The notes beneath the pieces were generated by a model. It was not told the DNA's origin. It made no database searches and saw nothing but the letters and a program-made list of their open reading frames with translations. A program made the position numbers and the translations under genes. This document shows positions 25,252 to 32,147 of a stretch of DNA of 32,147 nucleotides, piece after piece; position 1 is the first letter of the stretch, and every line of letters begins with the position of its first letter. Source of the DNA: Deltaproteobacteria bacterium (GTDB lineage: Bacteria; Desulfobacterota; Syntrophia; Syntrophales; Smithellaceae); the NCBI GenBank assembly GCA_022703375.1, contig JAKLDS010000027.1, positions 1 to 32,147 on the forward strand. Direction: 5' to 3'.

Positions 25252-26163
25252 CTAGCCGTTGTTCCGTGTCTGGTATTTAAGCCAGATGGAATAAATACAC
25301 GAAATAATAACAAAGACTATTGCCGGCAGGGCAGCTTCACTTTTAAAAATAACCAGAGCGATGCCGCCCGCCAGAATGTTGTTTTTCATTGTTCCTAAAA
25401 TAACAAAAGCATTGATTTTATCCGGGGAATGACTAAAAAACAGGCCAATTTTTCTAATGGCATAACCGAGAACAAATGTGGTCAGAACAGCTATAATCGC
25501 AATCAGGCTGAGTTCCCACGGTCTGTTCAATAAAAAGAAGTTGTTGCCGGCAATCATTGTATAAAAGACTATAAAGAAACAAAAATCGGTGATAATCTTC
25601 TCGTAGGGCTCGATAATTTTATCCCAGTCTTTATCAACTGCCAGACGTGAAATGATCAGAGGCAGAAAAACCAAAGCCAACACCAGGATAATTATATCAT
25701 AGTAATTAACGGAAATATATTTAAGGAAAGCAATTGTAATAAGCGGAATGATGAACAAAGCGCCCGCATAGGCTCCGGCCATGCCCGCCACAGATAATTT
25801 CTGATCGGCTTTGAGCCAGTCGGACATCGGCAAAACAGCTACAGCAGGTGGAGCGGCGGCAATTAGCAGCATGCCTACCCAGAGTGATTCCTCGCGAATT
25901 AAAAATATGCTGGTAATAATGATGATGTTGCCCAAAAGAAGATAATTAAAACCGATACCCTTGATAGCCGGAAACAGGAGGATAAGCGGTTTACGAAAGA
26001 AACCACGGGGCATGCGCAGCAATGTAAGAGATAAAGCAATGGTCAGCAGGGGCAAAATAATGGCAGTGCCGGCTGCTGAGGCTTGCGGAAAATAAAGGCC
26101 GAGCAGAGTGGCTGCCACTAAAAGCAGAAAGTGTCTGCTGAAATAATATTTAATAAAGGTCAT
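25252..26163 (-). CDS. BASS/SBF-like membrane transporter
   Basis: This 303-aa polytopic inner-membrane protein has about nine to ten hydrophobic helices and no large soluble domain. The pattern of the bile acid:sodium symporter (BASS/SBF-like) superfamily is visible: LLPLLTIALSLTLL-like first helices, LLIAAAPPAVAVLP with a proline-broken helix, and a C-terminal FVILGTMKNNILAGGIALVIF that matches the second crossover region. EAALPAIVFVIISCIYSIWL ends the protein. The substrate is unknown; organic anions with Na+ are usual for the superfamily. The gene stands alone, and an 18-bp palindrome lies 20 bp upstream of its start. Confidence 0.75.
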   Translation of the reverse strand: MTFIKYYFSRHFLLLVAATLLGLYFPQASAAGTAIILPLLTIALSLTLLRMPRGFFRKPLILLFPAIKGIGFNYLLLGNIIIITSIFLIREESLWVGMLLIAAAPPAVAVLPMSDWLKADQKLSVAGMAGAYAGALFIIPLITIAFLKYISVNYYDIIILVLALVFLPLIISRLAVDKDWDKIIEPYEKIITDFCFFIVFYTMIAGNNFFLLNRPWELSLIAIIAVLTTFVLGYAIRKIGLFFSHSPDKINAFVILGTMKNNILAGGIALVIFKSEAALPAIVFVIISCIYSIWLKYQTRNNG

Positions 26164-26183
26164 ATACTAAAACCCCAAATCCG

Positions 26184-26201
26184 GATAAAAAATTTTTTAT
26201 C
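26184..26201. promoter_or_regulatory. 18-bp perfect A+T palindrome before the BASS-like gene
   Basis: GATAAAAAATTTTTTATC is fully self-complementary and sits 20 bp upstream of the transporter ATG on the minus strand. It could be an operator or a bent A-tract site. Confidence 0.4.
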
Positions 26202-26455
26202 AAAAAGCCAGGCAGCAGGAAAAAATATTAAGCACTATAAACGCAACCGCCGGCGAGGCTCTTGGCAGGCAGAGAAGTCCGGTTTCATCTTTATCCCCGT
26301 TTCATTTGGCTGATTTCGCAATACTGTTGCATTACGGCACGATAAATCAAATACAGGCAATTCCTCATCAACATGGCGAAAAGAACTATCAGAAATGCAG
26401 CCCCGTTGCAATTAAATTGATTAAAACCAGCCATAAAAACTTAAGTAAAATCAGC

Positions 26456-26484
26456 TTGACATATTGCAAAGCAACATATATACA
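26456..26484 (+). promoter_or_regulatory. Promoter for a short RNA / EF-G leader
   Basis: TTGACA (26456-26461), a 17-nt spacer and TATACA (26479-26484). The -35 is consensus and the -10 keeps TATA. The predicted start is ~26490. Confidence 0.6.
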
Positions 26485-26489
26485 ACTCG

Positions 26490-26559
26490 CGAATTTAAGG
26501 CTCGTTAGTGATGGAAACCCCCATCTGGCAGAAGCTCTTCCAAATGAGGGGTTTTTTTT
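26490..26559 (+). ncRNA. Candidate ~70-nt small RNA or attenuated leader upstream of the EF-G gene
   Basis: A promoter at 26456-26484 is followed ~70 nt later by an intrinsic terminator. The transcript would be 26490-26559, mostly occupied by the terminator hairpin plus a ~23-nt 5' tail. It lies ~165 bp before the EF-G gene on the same strand. It could be a free small RNA or an attenuator controlling the EF-G gene. No known RNA family is recognised. Confidence 0.4.
26515..26559 (+). terminator. Intrinsic terminator in the EF-G leader
   Basis: The left arm AAACCCCCATCTGG (26515-26528) pairs with CCAAATGAGGGGTTT (26540-26554) with one bulge and one G-U/mismatch. Eight consecutive Ts (26552-26559) follow. 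The loop contains a further GAAG/CTTC inverted pair. Confidence 0.75.
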
Positions 26560-26570
26560 ATAGAGAGACA

Positions 26571-26602
26571 CAGATTCCAGAAGAGAAGCGAACTGGAATC
26601 TG
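26571..26602. repeat. 10-bp perfect hairpin between the terminator and the EF-G gene
   Basis: CAGATTCCAG (26571-26580) and CTGGAATCTG (26593-26602) are perfect inverted copies with a 12-nt purine-rich loop. No T-run follows. It may be part of the EF-G leader structure. Confidence 0.55.
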
Positions 26603-26689
26603 CTGGTCGAACTATCCCCGAGCGAAGCGAGACAAGGCAGAAAACCCGGATTTCAAAAGTGAAACGGGGCGGCGTTAAGGTAAAAAATA

Positions 26690-26720
26690 TATTTGGAGAG
26701 AAAGTATTTGGAGAGGAAAG
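26690..26720 (+). repeat. Tandem duplication containing the EF-G ribosome binding site
   Basis: TATTTGGAGAGAAAG (26690-26704) is followed directly by TATTTGGAGAGGAAAG (26705-26720). Each copy contains a GGAGAG-type Shine-Dalgarno; only the second (8 nt before ATG 26725) is correctly placed. Confidence 0.7.
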
Positions 26721-26724
26721 TTAG

Positions 26725-28812
26725 ATGAAGATGGATGAACAAAAAATTCGCAATATAGGCATCAGCGCTCACATTGATTCCGGCAAAACCACGCTGACCG
26801 AAAGAATTCTTTTTTATACCAAAAGAATTCACGCCATTCATGATGTCAAAGGTAAAGACGGAGTCGGAGCGACGATGGATTCCATGGAACTGGAAAAGGA
26901 GCGGGGTATTACGATAGCCTCCGCCGCTACCTACTGTGAATGGAACGGCCATGAAATAAATATCATTGACACTCCGGGACACGTTGATTTTACAATTGAA
27001 GTCGAGCGATCTCTGCGCGTACTGGACGGAGCGATTCTCGTTTTATGCGCCGTTGGCGGCGTGCAGTCCCAATCCATTACCGTTGATATGCAAATGAAAA
27101 GATACAAAGTACCATGCATTGCCTTTATTAATAAATGCGATCGCAGCGGCGCCAACCCTTTTCGCGTGATAGGCCAGCTTAAATCCAAGCTAGGACACAA
27201 TGCCGTCGCCATGCAGATTCCGATCGGCCTGGAAAATGAGGCGGAAGGAGTTGTGGATTTAGTTGCCATGAAAGCGCTATATTTTGATGGTGACAACGGA
27301 GAAATTATCCGCACGGAAGAAATCCCGCAGAAATATCGTGAAGAAGCAAAAGCTAAAAGAGATGAATTGATTGATGCCGCTTCGCTTTTTTCCGATGAGT
27401 TAACGGAAGCAATTCTGGAGGAAAAAGCAATTACGCCGGAATTACTTTATGCAGCAGTACGTAAAGGAACGCTGCAAAGAGGGATTACCCCTGTCTATAT
27501 GGGATCTGCTTATAAAAACAAAGCCATTCAGCCCCTGCTCGACGGTGTTACCCGTCTCTTGCCTTGTCCCTCCGAAGTTGAAAACGTTGCTTTGGATATG
27601 GAGAAAAACGAAGAGCCAGTCATCTTGAAGAATGATCCGGACCTGCCCATTGTAGCGCTGGCTTTCAAACTGGAAGACGGCCAATATGGGCAGCTCACTT
27701 ATATCCGCGTTTATCAGGGCACTGTCGCCAAAGGTTCCACAATTGTTAATATCCGCAACGGCAAGAAAGTCAAGGTGGGAAGAGTTGCCCGCATGCACGC
27801 CGATCAGATGGAAGAAGTGGAATATCTGCAGGCGGGATATATAGGAGCACTTTTTGGAATTGAGTGCTCTTCCGGCGATACTTTCGTTTCTCAGGGAATT
27901 AACCTAACTATGACTTCCATGTATGTTCCGAAGCCTGTTATTTCGCTTGCCATAGTGCCTAAAGACAATAAATCGCAAATGGCGATGTCGAAAGCCTTAA
28001 ACAGATTTTCCAAAGAAGATCCGACATTTAAAACATTCGTAGATCCGGAGACTAACGAAACAATCATTGAAGGAATGGGTGAGCTTCATCTGGATATATA
28101 TGTTGAAAGAATGAAGCGTGAATACAACGCTGAAGTCACTACGGGCAACCCGCGTGTTGCCTATCGTGAAACAATTACGCAACGAGCCGATTTTAACTAT
28201 ACCCATAAAAAGCAAACTGGTGGCTCCGGACAATTTGGACGTATTGCCGGTTACCTGGAACCGATCAGCGATGCCGAGTTTGTCTTTGAAAATAAAATAT
28301 TCGGCGGCGCAATTCCCACTCAATACATTCCGGCCTGCGAAAAAGGATTTAAACAGAGCATGGAAAAGGGTCCGAAACTGGAATTCCCGATTACCGGGGT
28401 CAAAGTTGTTATCAATGACGGCGCATCTCACTCGGTTGATTCATCCGATATGGCTTTCCAGGCTGCCGCACGGGGCGCTTTTAAAGAAGCTTATCTGCGG
28501 GCAAAACCTGTTATTCATGAGCCTATAATGAAAGTAGTCGTCGAGACACCTCCCGAATTTCAGGGACCGGTTATGGGGCTCTTGAATCAGCGCAGGGGCA
28601 TGATTGTCGGCTCTCAGGACGAAGGTGTACTTTGTTCCATTGAAGCACAGATGCCATTGGCGGAGATGTTCGGGTTTTCAACAGTTTTACGCTCTTCCAC
28701 TCAGGGCAAGGCGCAGTTTACCATGGAATTTGCACATTACCGGCAAGTGCCGCAATCCATCGCGGAGAAAATCGCTTTGGAAGTTGCTCAGAATAAGAAG
28801 TCTGCCGCATAA
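26725..28812 (+). CDS. fusA: Elongation factor G, mitochondrial-type (spdEFG1-like)
   Basis: This 695-aa translational GTPase drives ribosomal translocation. GTPase motifs: AHIDSGKT (15-22), [19 protein letters not shown] and INKCD (usually NKMD/NKxD). Domains II-V follow, with [12 protein letters not shown] marking domain IV. The sequence of the G domain ([20 protein letters not shown], then [20 protein letters not shown]) is strikingly like human mitochondrial EF-G1. That marks it as the spd-type EFG1 found in spirochaetes, planctomycetes and Desulfobacterota rather than canonical EF-G. It is not in a str operon. It starts at ATG 26725 behind a duplicated SD and a structured leader. Confidence 0.93.
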   Translation: MKMDEQKIRNIGISAHIDSGKTTLTERILFYTKRIHAIHDVKGKDGVGATMDSMELEKERGITIASAATYCEWNGHEINIIDTPGHVDFTIEVERSLRVLDGAILVLCAVGGVQSQSITVDMQMKRYKVPCIAFINKCDRSGANPFRVIGQLKSKLGHNAVAMQIPIGLENEAEGVVDLVAMKALYFDGDNGEIIRTEEIPQKYREEAKAKRDELIDAASLFSDELTEAILEEKAITPELLYAAVRKGTLQRGITPVYMGSAYKNKAIQPLLDGVTRLLPCPSEVENVALDMEKNEEPVILKNDPDLPIVALAFKLEDGQYGQLTYIRVYQGTVAKGSTIVNIRNGKKVKVGRVARMHADQMEEVEYLQAGYIGALFGIECSSGDTFVSQGINLTMTSMYVPKPVISLAIVPKDNKSQMAMSKALNRFSKEDPTFKTFVDPETNETIIEGMGELHLDIYVERMKREYNAEVTTGNPRVAYRETITQRADFNYTHKKQTGGSGQFGRIAGYLEPISDAEFVFENKIFGGAIPTQYIPACEKGFKQSMEKGPKLEFPITGVKVVINDGASHSVDSSDMAFQAAARGAFKEAYLRAKPVIHEPIMKVVVETPPEFQGPVMGLLNQRRGMIVGSQDEGVLCSIEAQMPLAEMFGFSTVLRSSTQGKAQFTMEFAHYRQVPQSIAEKIALEVAQNKKSAA

Positions 28813-28890
28813 ATTACTGATATGGCAAGAAATACAGCCGTTTTAAAACGGGAAGAAAATATTATCCATTTAACTTATGAGGACATCATC

Positions 28891-29592
28891 ATGTTGAAAA
28901 AAGAAATAAAATACCGCAATCCGCTGACCAACCTCGGTTATGAACATGAAGACATCTTGCCCAACGGCGGATTTGGCGCAATTTTGGCGCATGCGGGCGT
29001 GGGTAAAACTGCTCTGCTCGTCCAGATTGCTTTAAACACAATGATTCGCGAGGAATCGGCGCTGCATTTAAGCCTGCAAGATGCGGTGAGCAAGGTTGAT
29101 GTTTGGTATCAGGAATTGTTTCAGAATATCGCGGGAAAATTCAGCGACGCGGAAGCTCAGGAATACTGGGATAAGATTCAACCCTATCGTTTTATCATGA
29201 CCTTCCGTGTAGAAAGTTTTTCGGCTGCCAATTTTGAAGAGAGACTCACCGATTTAATGCAACAGAATATTTTTAAACCCCATACCGTGCTTATTGACGG
29301 ACTGAAGTTCGATGAAGCAGGCCGCGGCCAGATGGTGCTTCTGAAAGAACTGGCGAAAAAATATTCCATGCGTGTCTGGTTTACCGTCCATGAACACCGT
29401 AATGAGGCTCCGGCTGAAAACGGCCTGCCGGTTTCTTTTCTGCATGTTGCCGATCTCTTTGATGTAATGGTTCAGCTGGAAGCCAAAGGCGATGAAGTTT
29501 ATATCAATTCCCTGAAAGGTAAATCATCCAGCGCCAAACCGCATACCCTGCGGCTTGATCCGGCGACAATGCTGATAAAGAGTGTTAAATAA
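28891..29592 (+). CDS. RecA-like P-loop ATPase of unknown role
   Basis: This protein is 233 aa from ATG 28891, 7 nt after TGAGGA. An upstream ATG at 28822 (256 aa) lacks an SD, though it lies only 9 nt after the EF-G stop. The N-terminal half has GGFGAILAHAGVGKTALLVQIALN, a P-loop with Ala for the first Gly, and VLIDGLKFDEAGRGQM as Walker B and sensor region. The C-terminal part (INSLKGKSSSAKPHTLRLDPATM) resembles the DNA-repair/KaiC-like RecA core. I recall similar uncharacterised cytoplasmic proteins in Desulfobacterota. It is probably cotranscribed with the EF-G gene; whether it acts with translation is unknown. Confidence 0.8.
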   Translation: MLKKEIKYRNPLTNLGYEHEDILPNGGFGAILAHAGVGKTALLVQIALNTMIREESALHLSLQDAVSKVDVWYQELFQNIAGKFSDAEAQEYWDKIQPYRFIMTFRVESFSAANFEERLTDLMQQNIFKPHTVLIDGLKFDEAGRGQMVLLKELAKKYSMRVWFTVHEHRNEAPAENGLPVSFLHVADLFDVMVQLEAKGDEVYINSLKGKSSSAKPHTLRLDPATMLIKSVK

Positions 29593-29889
29593 CAACTGCT
29601 GCGCGGAATTGTCAGTATCGTAAAGAAGCGGAAAATCATTTATAAAAATGATTATCCGTCTTTGTCTGCCGCGGCCTGATTTTAATTTATTTTCTCTGAA
29701 GGCTGTCGGCAAAATACAATAGCCGGCAACTCATAATTGCCATTCTATGCTTCATTCTGAGATCATTTTCCATTTTAAAAAATATCAAAAATCTATTGCG
29801 CTTATGTGGCTTAATCATGAAAAAAATGCTATGCAAAAAAGACATGGCGGTAAAGCTTTGCCGGGAAAAATAAAATTACCGAGATAATA
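29593..29889. other. 297-bp intergenic region after the RecA-like gene
   Basis: It contains a 12-bp hairpin (29629-29640 with 29647-29658, one mismatch, 6-nt loop) followed by a T-rich stretch, which probably ends the EF-G/RecA-like transcript. The remaining ~200 bp is A+T-rich. I see no credible gene and no near-consensus promoter in it. Confidence 0.5.
29629..29666 (+). terminator. Probable intrinsic terminator after the RecA-like gene
   Basis: CGGAAAATCATT (29629-29640) pairs with AATGATTATCCG (29647-29658) apart from one A-A mismatch, with loop TATAAA. TCTTTGTCT follows. It is moderately convincing. Confidence 0.5.
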
Positions 29890-30687
29890 ATGTTAACAAA
29901 ACCTCGCATTGGCATGAACATGTCGGCCACACCGGATGAACAGGGCGAGTTGAGACTGACATTACCTCTGGGATACATTGATGCTGTCAGTCTGGCGGGA
30001 GGAGTTCCCGTTTGCCTTCCTCCCTGTTCAGAATTCTCCGATTTGCAGGAAGTGTTGCCACTGCTCGACGGCATTCTGTTTGTCGGAGGGCTAGATTATC
30101 TGCCCGAACATTACGGCGGACACAACCAGTCTGACGGCGAACTTATCTGCGAAAGAAGAGATAGATTTGATTGGCAGCTGGCCGGGTTTATCCTCGGAAA
30201 AACAAAGATTCCCGTACTGGGTATTTGCGGCGGCATGCAACTGATGGCCATTGTAAGAGGCGGCAAGTTAATTCAGGATATTAAAACAGAATGGAAAAAT
30301 CCGGAAGGAAATGTTTCTTTGCCTCATGCCGCTAATGAAAGAAAAGCTGCGGAAAAGCAGGCTTACCGGCATGAAATATGTGTTAAACCACAGAGCATCC
30401 TTGCCAAAATAGCGGGGAACAACGGACGGAAAACAATACTGACCAATTCCGCGCACCATCAGGCAGTGCGGACGGATTATCCGGGCGCGGATTGGCGAGT
30501 AACCGCCTTTGCCGCTGACGGCATAGCGGAAGCAATTGAGCCCGCCACTGATTCACTCTGGGCTAAAGAAGGACGTTTTTTGCTGGGAGTGCAATGGCAT
30601 CCGGAAAGGTTACTCAATGAAAAATTCCATTTGCATATTTTCTGCGCTCTGATAAATGCCGCCAGGAATAATCAAACAAGGGTGTAA
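29890..30687 (+). CDS. Peptidase C26 / gamma-glutamyl hydrolase-like class I amidotransferase
   Basis: This 265-aa protein has the class I glutamine amidotransferase fold: nucleophile C113 in GICGGMQ, and H237/E239 in GVQWHPER. The middle motif NSAHHQAV and the early VGGLDYLPEHYGG are typical of peptidase C26 enzymes such as PuuD (gamma-glutamyl-GABA hydrolase). No synthetase domain is attached, so it should hydrolyse a gamma-glutamyl bond. The stop overlaps the ATG of the next gene, an AmpG-like permease (TAATG), which suggests that the imported compound is its substrate. No strong SD is visible. Confidence 0.9.
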   Translation: MLTKPRIGMNMSATPDEQGELRLTLPLGYIDAVSLAGGVPVCLPPCSEFSDLQEVLPLLDGILFVGGLDYLPEHYGGHNQSDGELICERRDRFDWQLAGFILGKTKIPVLGICGGMQLMAIVRGGKLIQDIKTEWKNPEGNVSLPHAANERKAAEKQAYRHEICVKPQSILAKIAGNNGRKTILTNSAHHQAVRTDYPGADWRVTAFAADGIAEAIEPATDSLWAKEGRFLLGVQWHPERLLNEKFHLHIFCALINAARNNQTRV

Positions 30688-31955
30688 TGGGTAATAAATC
30701 AATAAACTTCATCAATGTTTATCTGAACCGCAAAATGCTCCTGATGCTCGTTCTGGGATTTGCTTCGGGCATGCCGCTCGCCCTGACCGGTTCCACACTT
30801 TCCGCCTGGATGGTCTCGCAAAACGTTGATATCAAAACAATCGGTATTTTTTCTCTGGTGGGCATTCCTTATGCTTTTAAATTTCTCTGGTCGCCGTTGA
30901 TGGACCGTTTTGTGCCGCCTTTTCTGGGAAGAAGGAGAGGCTGGATGCTGATTACGCAATTGATTCTGATAATATCAATTGCCTCAATGGGTTTTTTTAA
31001 CCCGGCTTCCGAACCACTGATGATAGCAGCTCTGGCGGTAGCTGTAGCATTTTTCAGTTCCAGTCAGGATATCGTTCTTGATGCCTATCGGACGGAATAC
31101 CTCAATCCGGAAGAACGGGGCGCCGGTTCCGGCGTCTGGATAATGGGCTATCGGATAGCTATTCTGGTCAGCGGCGCTGTGGCGCTTATTTTATCTGATC
31201 ATATCTCCTGGCGTTACGTTTACATAATTATGAGTCTTTTCCTGGCGGTGGGATGTATTGCAACATTTCTTGCACCGGAACCGCTCAAAACAAATGACGG
31301 CGCGGCGAAAATAATTCCCACACCAACCATTTCAGAAGCAGTGATTTTACCTTTTGTGGATTTCTTCCGGCGGCCGGGCGCCGTGGAAATAATCCTCTTT
31401 GTCATTCTTTATAAAATAGGCGATGTAGCGGCGGCGCAAATGACCACGCCTTATATTCTAAGTCATATAGGTTTTTCAAAAACTGAACTGGGCACAATTT
31501 ATAAAGGCTTCGGCATGGCAGCAACAATTGTCGGCAGTCTCGTAGGCGGAGCAATCATGACGCGCTGGAGCCTCAAACTGTCACTCTTCTGGTTCGGCTT
31601 ACTGCAGGGTATTTCTACAATATCTTTTACTGTTCTGGAATTTACAGGACGTAAGCTTTGGGCTTTGAGCGTTGTTATCGCAATTGAGAATTTCACCGGC
31701 GGCATGGGAACGGCAGCATATACAGCTTTGCTGATGGGATTATGTAACAAGAATTTTACGGCAACGCAGTTTGCCTTGCTTTCCAGCCTGATGGCGGTTA
31801 GCCGTTATGTCACAGGGGCTCCCACAGGATATCTGGTGGTGGGGGTAGGGTGGCTGTCGTTTTTCACCATTTGCACATTGCTGGCCATCCCGGCGCTGCT
31901 GCTTTTGAAACGATATGAAGTGTGGGGAGTAGAGAATAATACACAGACAACCTGA
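30687..31955 (+). CDS. AmpG-like MFS permease (muropeptide transporter family)
   Basis: This 422-aa major facilitator protein has about 12 transmembrane helices and a cytoplasmic basic loop (FLGRRRGWML) after helix 2. The AmpG signatures are LGFASGMPLALTGSTLSAWM, PYAFKFLWSPLMDR and SSSQDIVLDAYRTEYL, found in permeases that import anhydromuropeptides for cell-wall recycling. The start overlaps the C26 peptidase stop by one base (TAATG), so the two are translationally coupled. It ends 65 bp before the insertion-sequence end, so it is intact. Confidence 0.9.
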   Translation: MGNKSINFINVYLNRKMLLMLVLGFASGMPLALTGSTLSAWMVSQNVDIKTIGIFSLVGIPYAFKFLWSPLMDRFVPPFLGRRRGWMLITQLILIISIASMGFFNPASEPLMIAALAVAVAFFSSSQDIVLDAYRTEYLNPEERGAGSGVWIMGYRIAILVSGAVALILSDHISWRYVYIIMSLFLAVGCIATFLAPEPLKTNDGAAKIIPTPTISEAVILPFVDFFRRPGAVEIILFVILYKIGDVAAAQMTTPYILSHIGFSKTELGTIYKGFGMAATIVGSLVGGAIMTRWSLKLSLFWFGLLQGISTISFTVLEFTGRKLWALSVVIAIENFTGGMGTAAYTALLMGLCNKNFTATQFALLSSLMAVSRYVTGAPTGYLVVGVGWLSFFTICTLLAIPALLLLKRYEVWGVENNTQTT

Positions 31956-32020
31956 TAACATAACAAATACTTAAGCAAAATCTTGAGCATTTGCATTGGT
32001 TGTGAAATAAAGATTACTAT

Positions 32021-32147
32021 TGACCTTTCCCCCGTAAACTAGACCATTTAAAAATTGAGTCCTTCCTGATAATAAAAAAGTAAGGGAGGATATAAGAATG
32101 AAAGGTAAGCGATTTTCACCGGAACAAATCATTAGGATTATTAAGGA
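32021..32147 (+). mobile_element. Left end of an IS3-family insertion sequence (truncated by window)
   Basis: The terminal sequence TGACCTTTCCCCCGTAAACT begins at 32021 and resembles the TGxxC...CCCCC-type inverted repeat of IS3-family elements. It is followed after ~75 bp by an orfA start. Only the left end is in the window; the right inverted repeat and target duplication are outside. Confidence 0.75.
32098..32147 (+). CDS. IS3-family transposase OrfA, N-terminal fragment
   Basis: Only the first 16 codons lie in the window. MKGKRFSPEQIIRIIK matches the helix-turn-helix start of IS3-family OrfA (the KKxRFSxEQIIxILKE type). A good SD (AAGGGAGGA) ends 8 nt before the ATG. The frame runs off the right edge. 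Confidence 0.85.
   Translation, partial: MKGKRFSPEQIIRIIK

Larger units (their letters stand above)
26164..26724. other. 561-bp intergenic region before the EF-G gene
   Basis: It contains no convincing protein gene of normal size. From left to right it holds the 18-bp palindrome at 26184, a 10-bp sequence CCCCGTTTCA (26295-26304), and a promoter (26456-26484). A short RNA module ends in a terminator (26513-26559), followed by a 10-bp hairpin (26571-26602). The inverted copy TGAAACGGGG (26660-26669) comes next, then a tandem duplication of the ribosome-binding segment (26690-26720). A 56-codon frame opening at ATG 26511 runs through the terminator but has no family likeness. Confidence 0.5.

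Noticed and set aside
26131-26563. Two overlapping open frames of 60 and 85 codons before the EF-G gene
   Set aside because: They have no Shine-Dalgarno and no family likeness, and one runs through the terminator hairpin; treated as chance frames in an intergenic region.

Overview
The window looks like chromosomal DNA of an anaerobic bacterium of the Desulfobacterota (old Deltaproteobacteria). My best guess is a Syntrophus/Smithella-like Syntrophales member. The reasons are protein flavour (spirochaete/delta-type EF-G, slipin/NfeD pair, Desulfobacterota-style TrpRS), moderate G+C and dense operons. This placement comes from recognising protein families, not from a search. I see no tRNA, rRNA, CRISPR array or prophage.

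Layout. (1) 1-3802, plus strand: the distal part of an alternate (N-type) F1Fo-ATPase operon, in the order a (5' truncated), c, b, alpha, gamma. There is no separate delta gene, and the b subunit carries a delta-like tail. A Cys4-plus-cytidylate-kinase-like gene follows. (2) 4720-13996, minus strand: a housekeeping block. In transcription order it holds a small conserved protein, ligA, acylphosphatase, an FkbM methyltransferase with its own promoter, coaBC, a family-4 uracil-DNA glycosylase, NfeD, slipin, a small membrane protein and a PLP aminotransferase. (3) 14125-17003, plus strand: a tightly packed unit of YfcE-type phosphodiesterase, HIT protein, LapA-like membrane protein, Mut7-C protein, DUF4911 protein and MscS channel, followed by a lipoprotein. 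(4) 17808-19951, minus strand: a radical SAM/SPASM enzyme paired with a UbiA-type prenyltransferase. (5) 20332-24315, plus strand: HU, trpS, scpA-scpB-rluB, and a second HU/IHF protein ending in a strong bidirectional terminator. (6) 24401-26163, minus strand: an iron superoxide dismutase with a clear promoter and palindrome, and a BASS-like transporter. (7) 26164-31955, plus strand: a long leader with a promoter/short RNA/terminator module, a mitochondrial-type EF-G (spdEFG1), a RecA-like ATPase, and a peptidase C26/AmpG permease pair. (8) 32021-32147: the left end of an IS3-family insertion sequence that runs off the window.

Most of the window is core metabolism and genome maintenance: energy coupling, coenzyme A synthesis, DNA repair and ligation, chromosome segregation, translation. 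No obvious defence island or biosynthetic cluster is present. The points most worth following up are the unusual ion site of the ATPase c subunit, the b-delta-like fusion, the short RNA/terminator module before the EF-G gene, palindromes overlapping the sodB and fkbM promoters, and two uncharacterised gene pairs (radical SAM + UbiA; C26 peptidase + AmpG).
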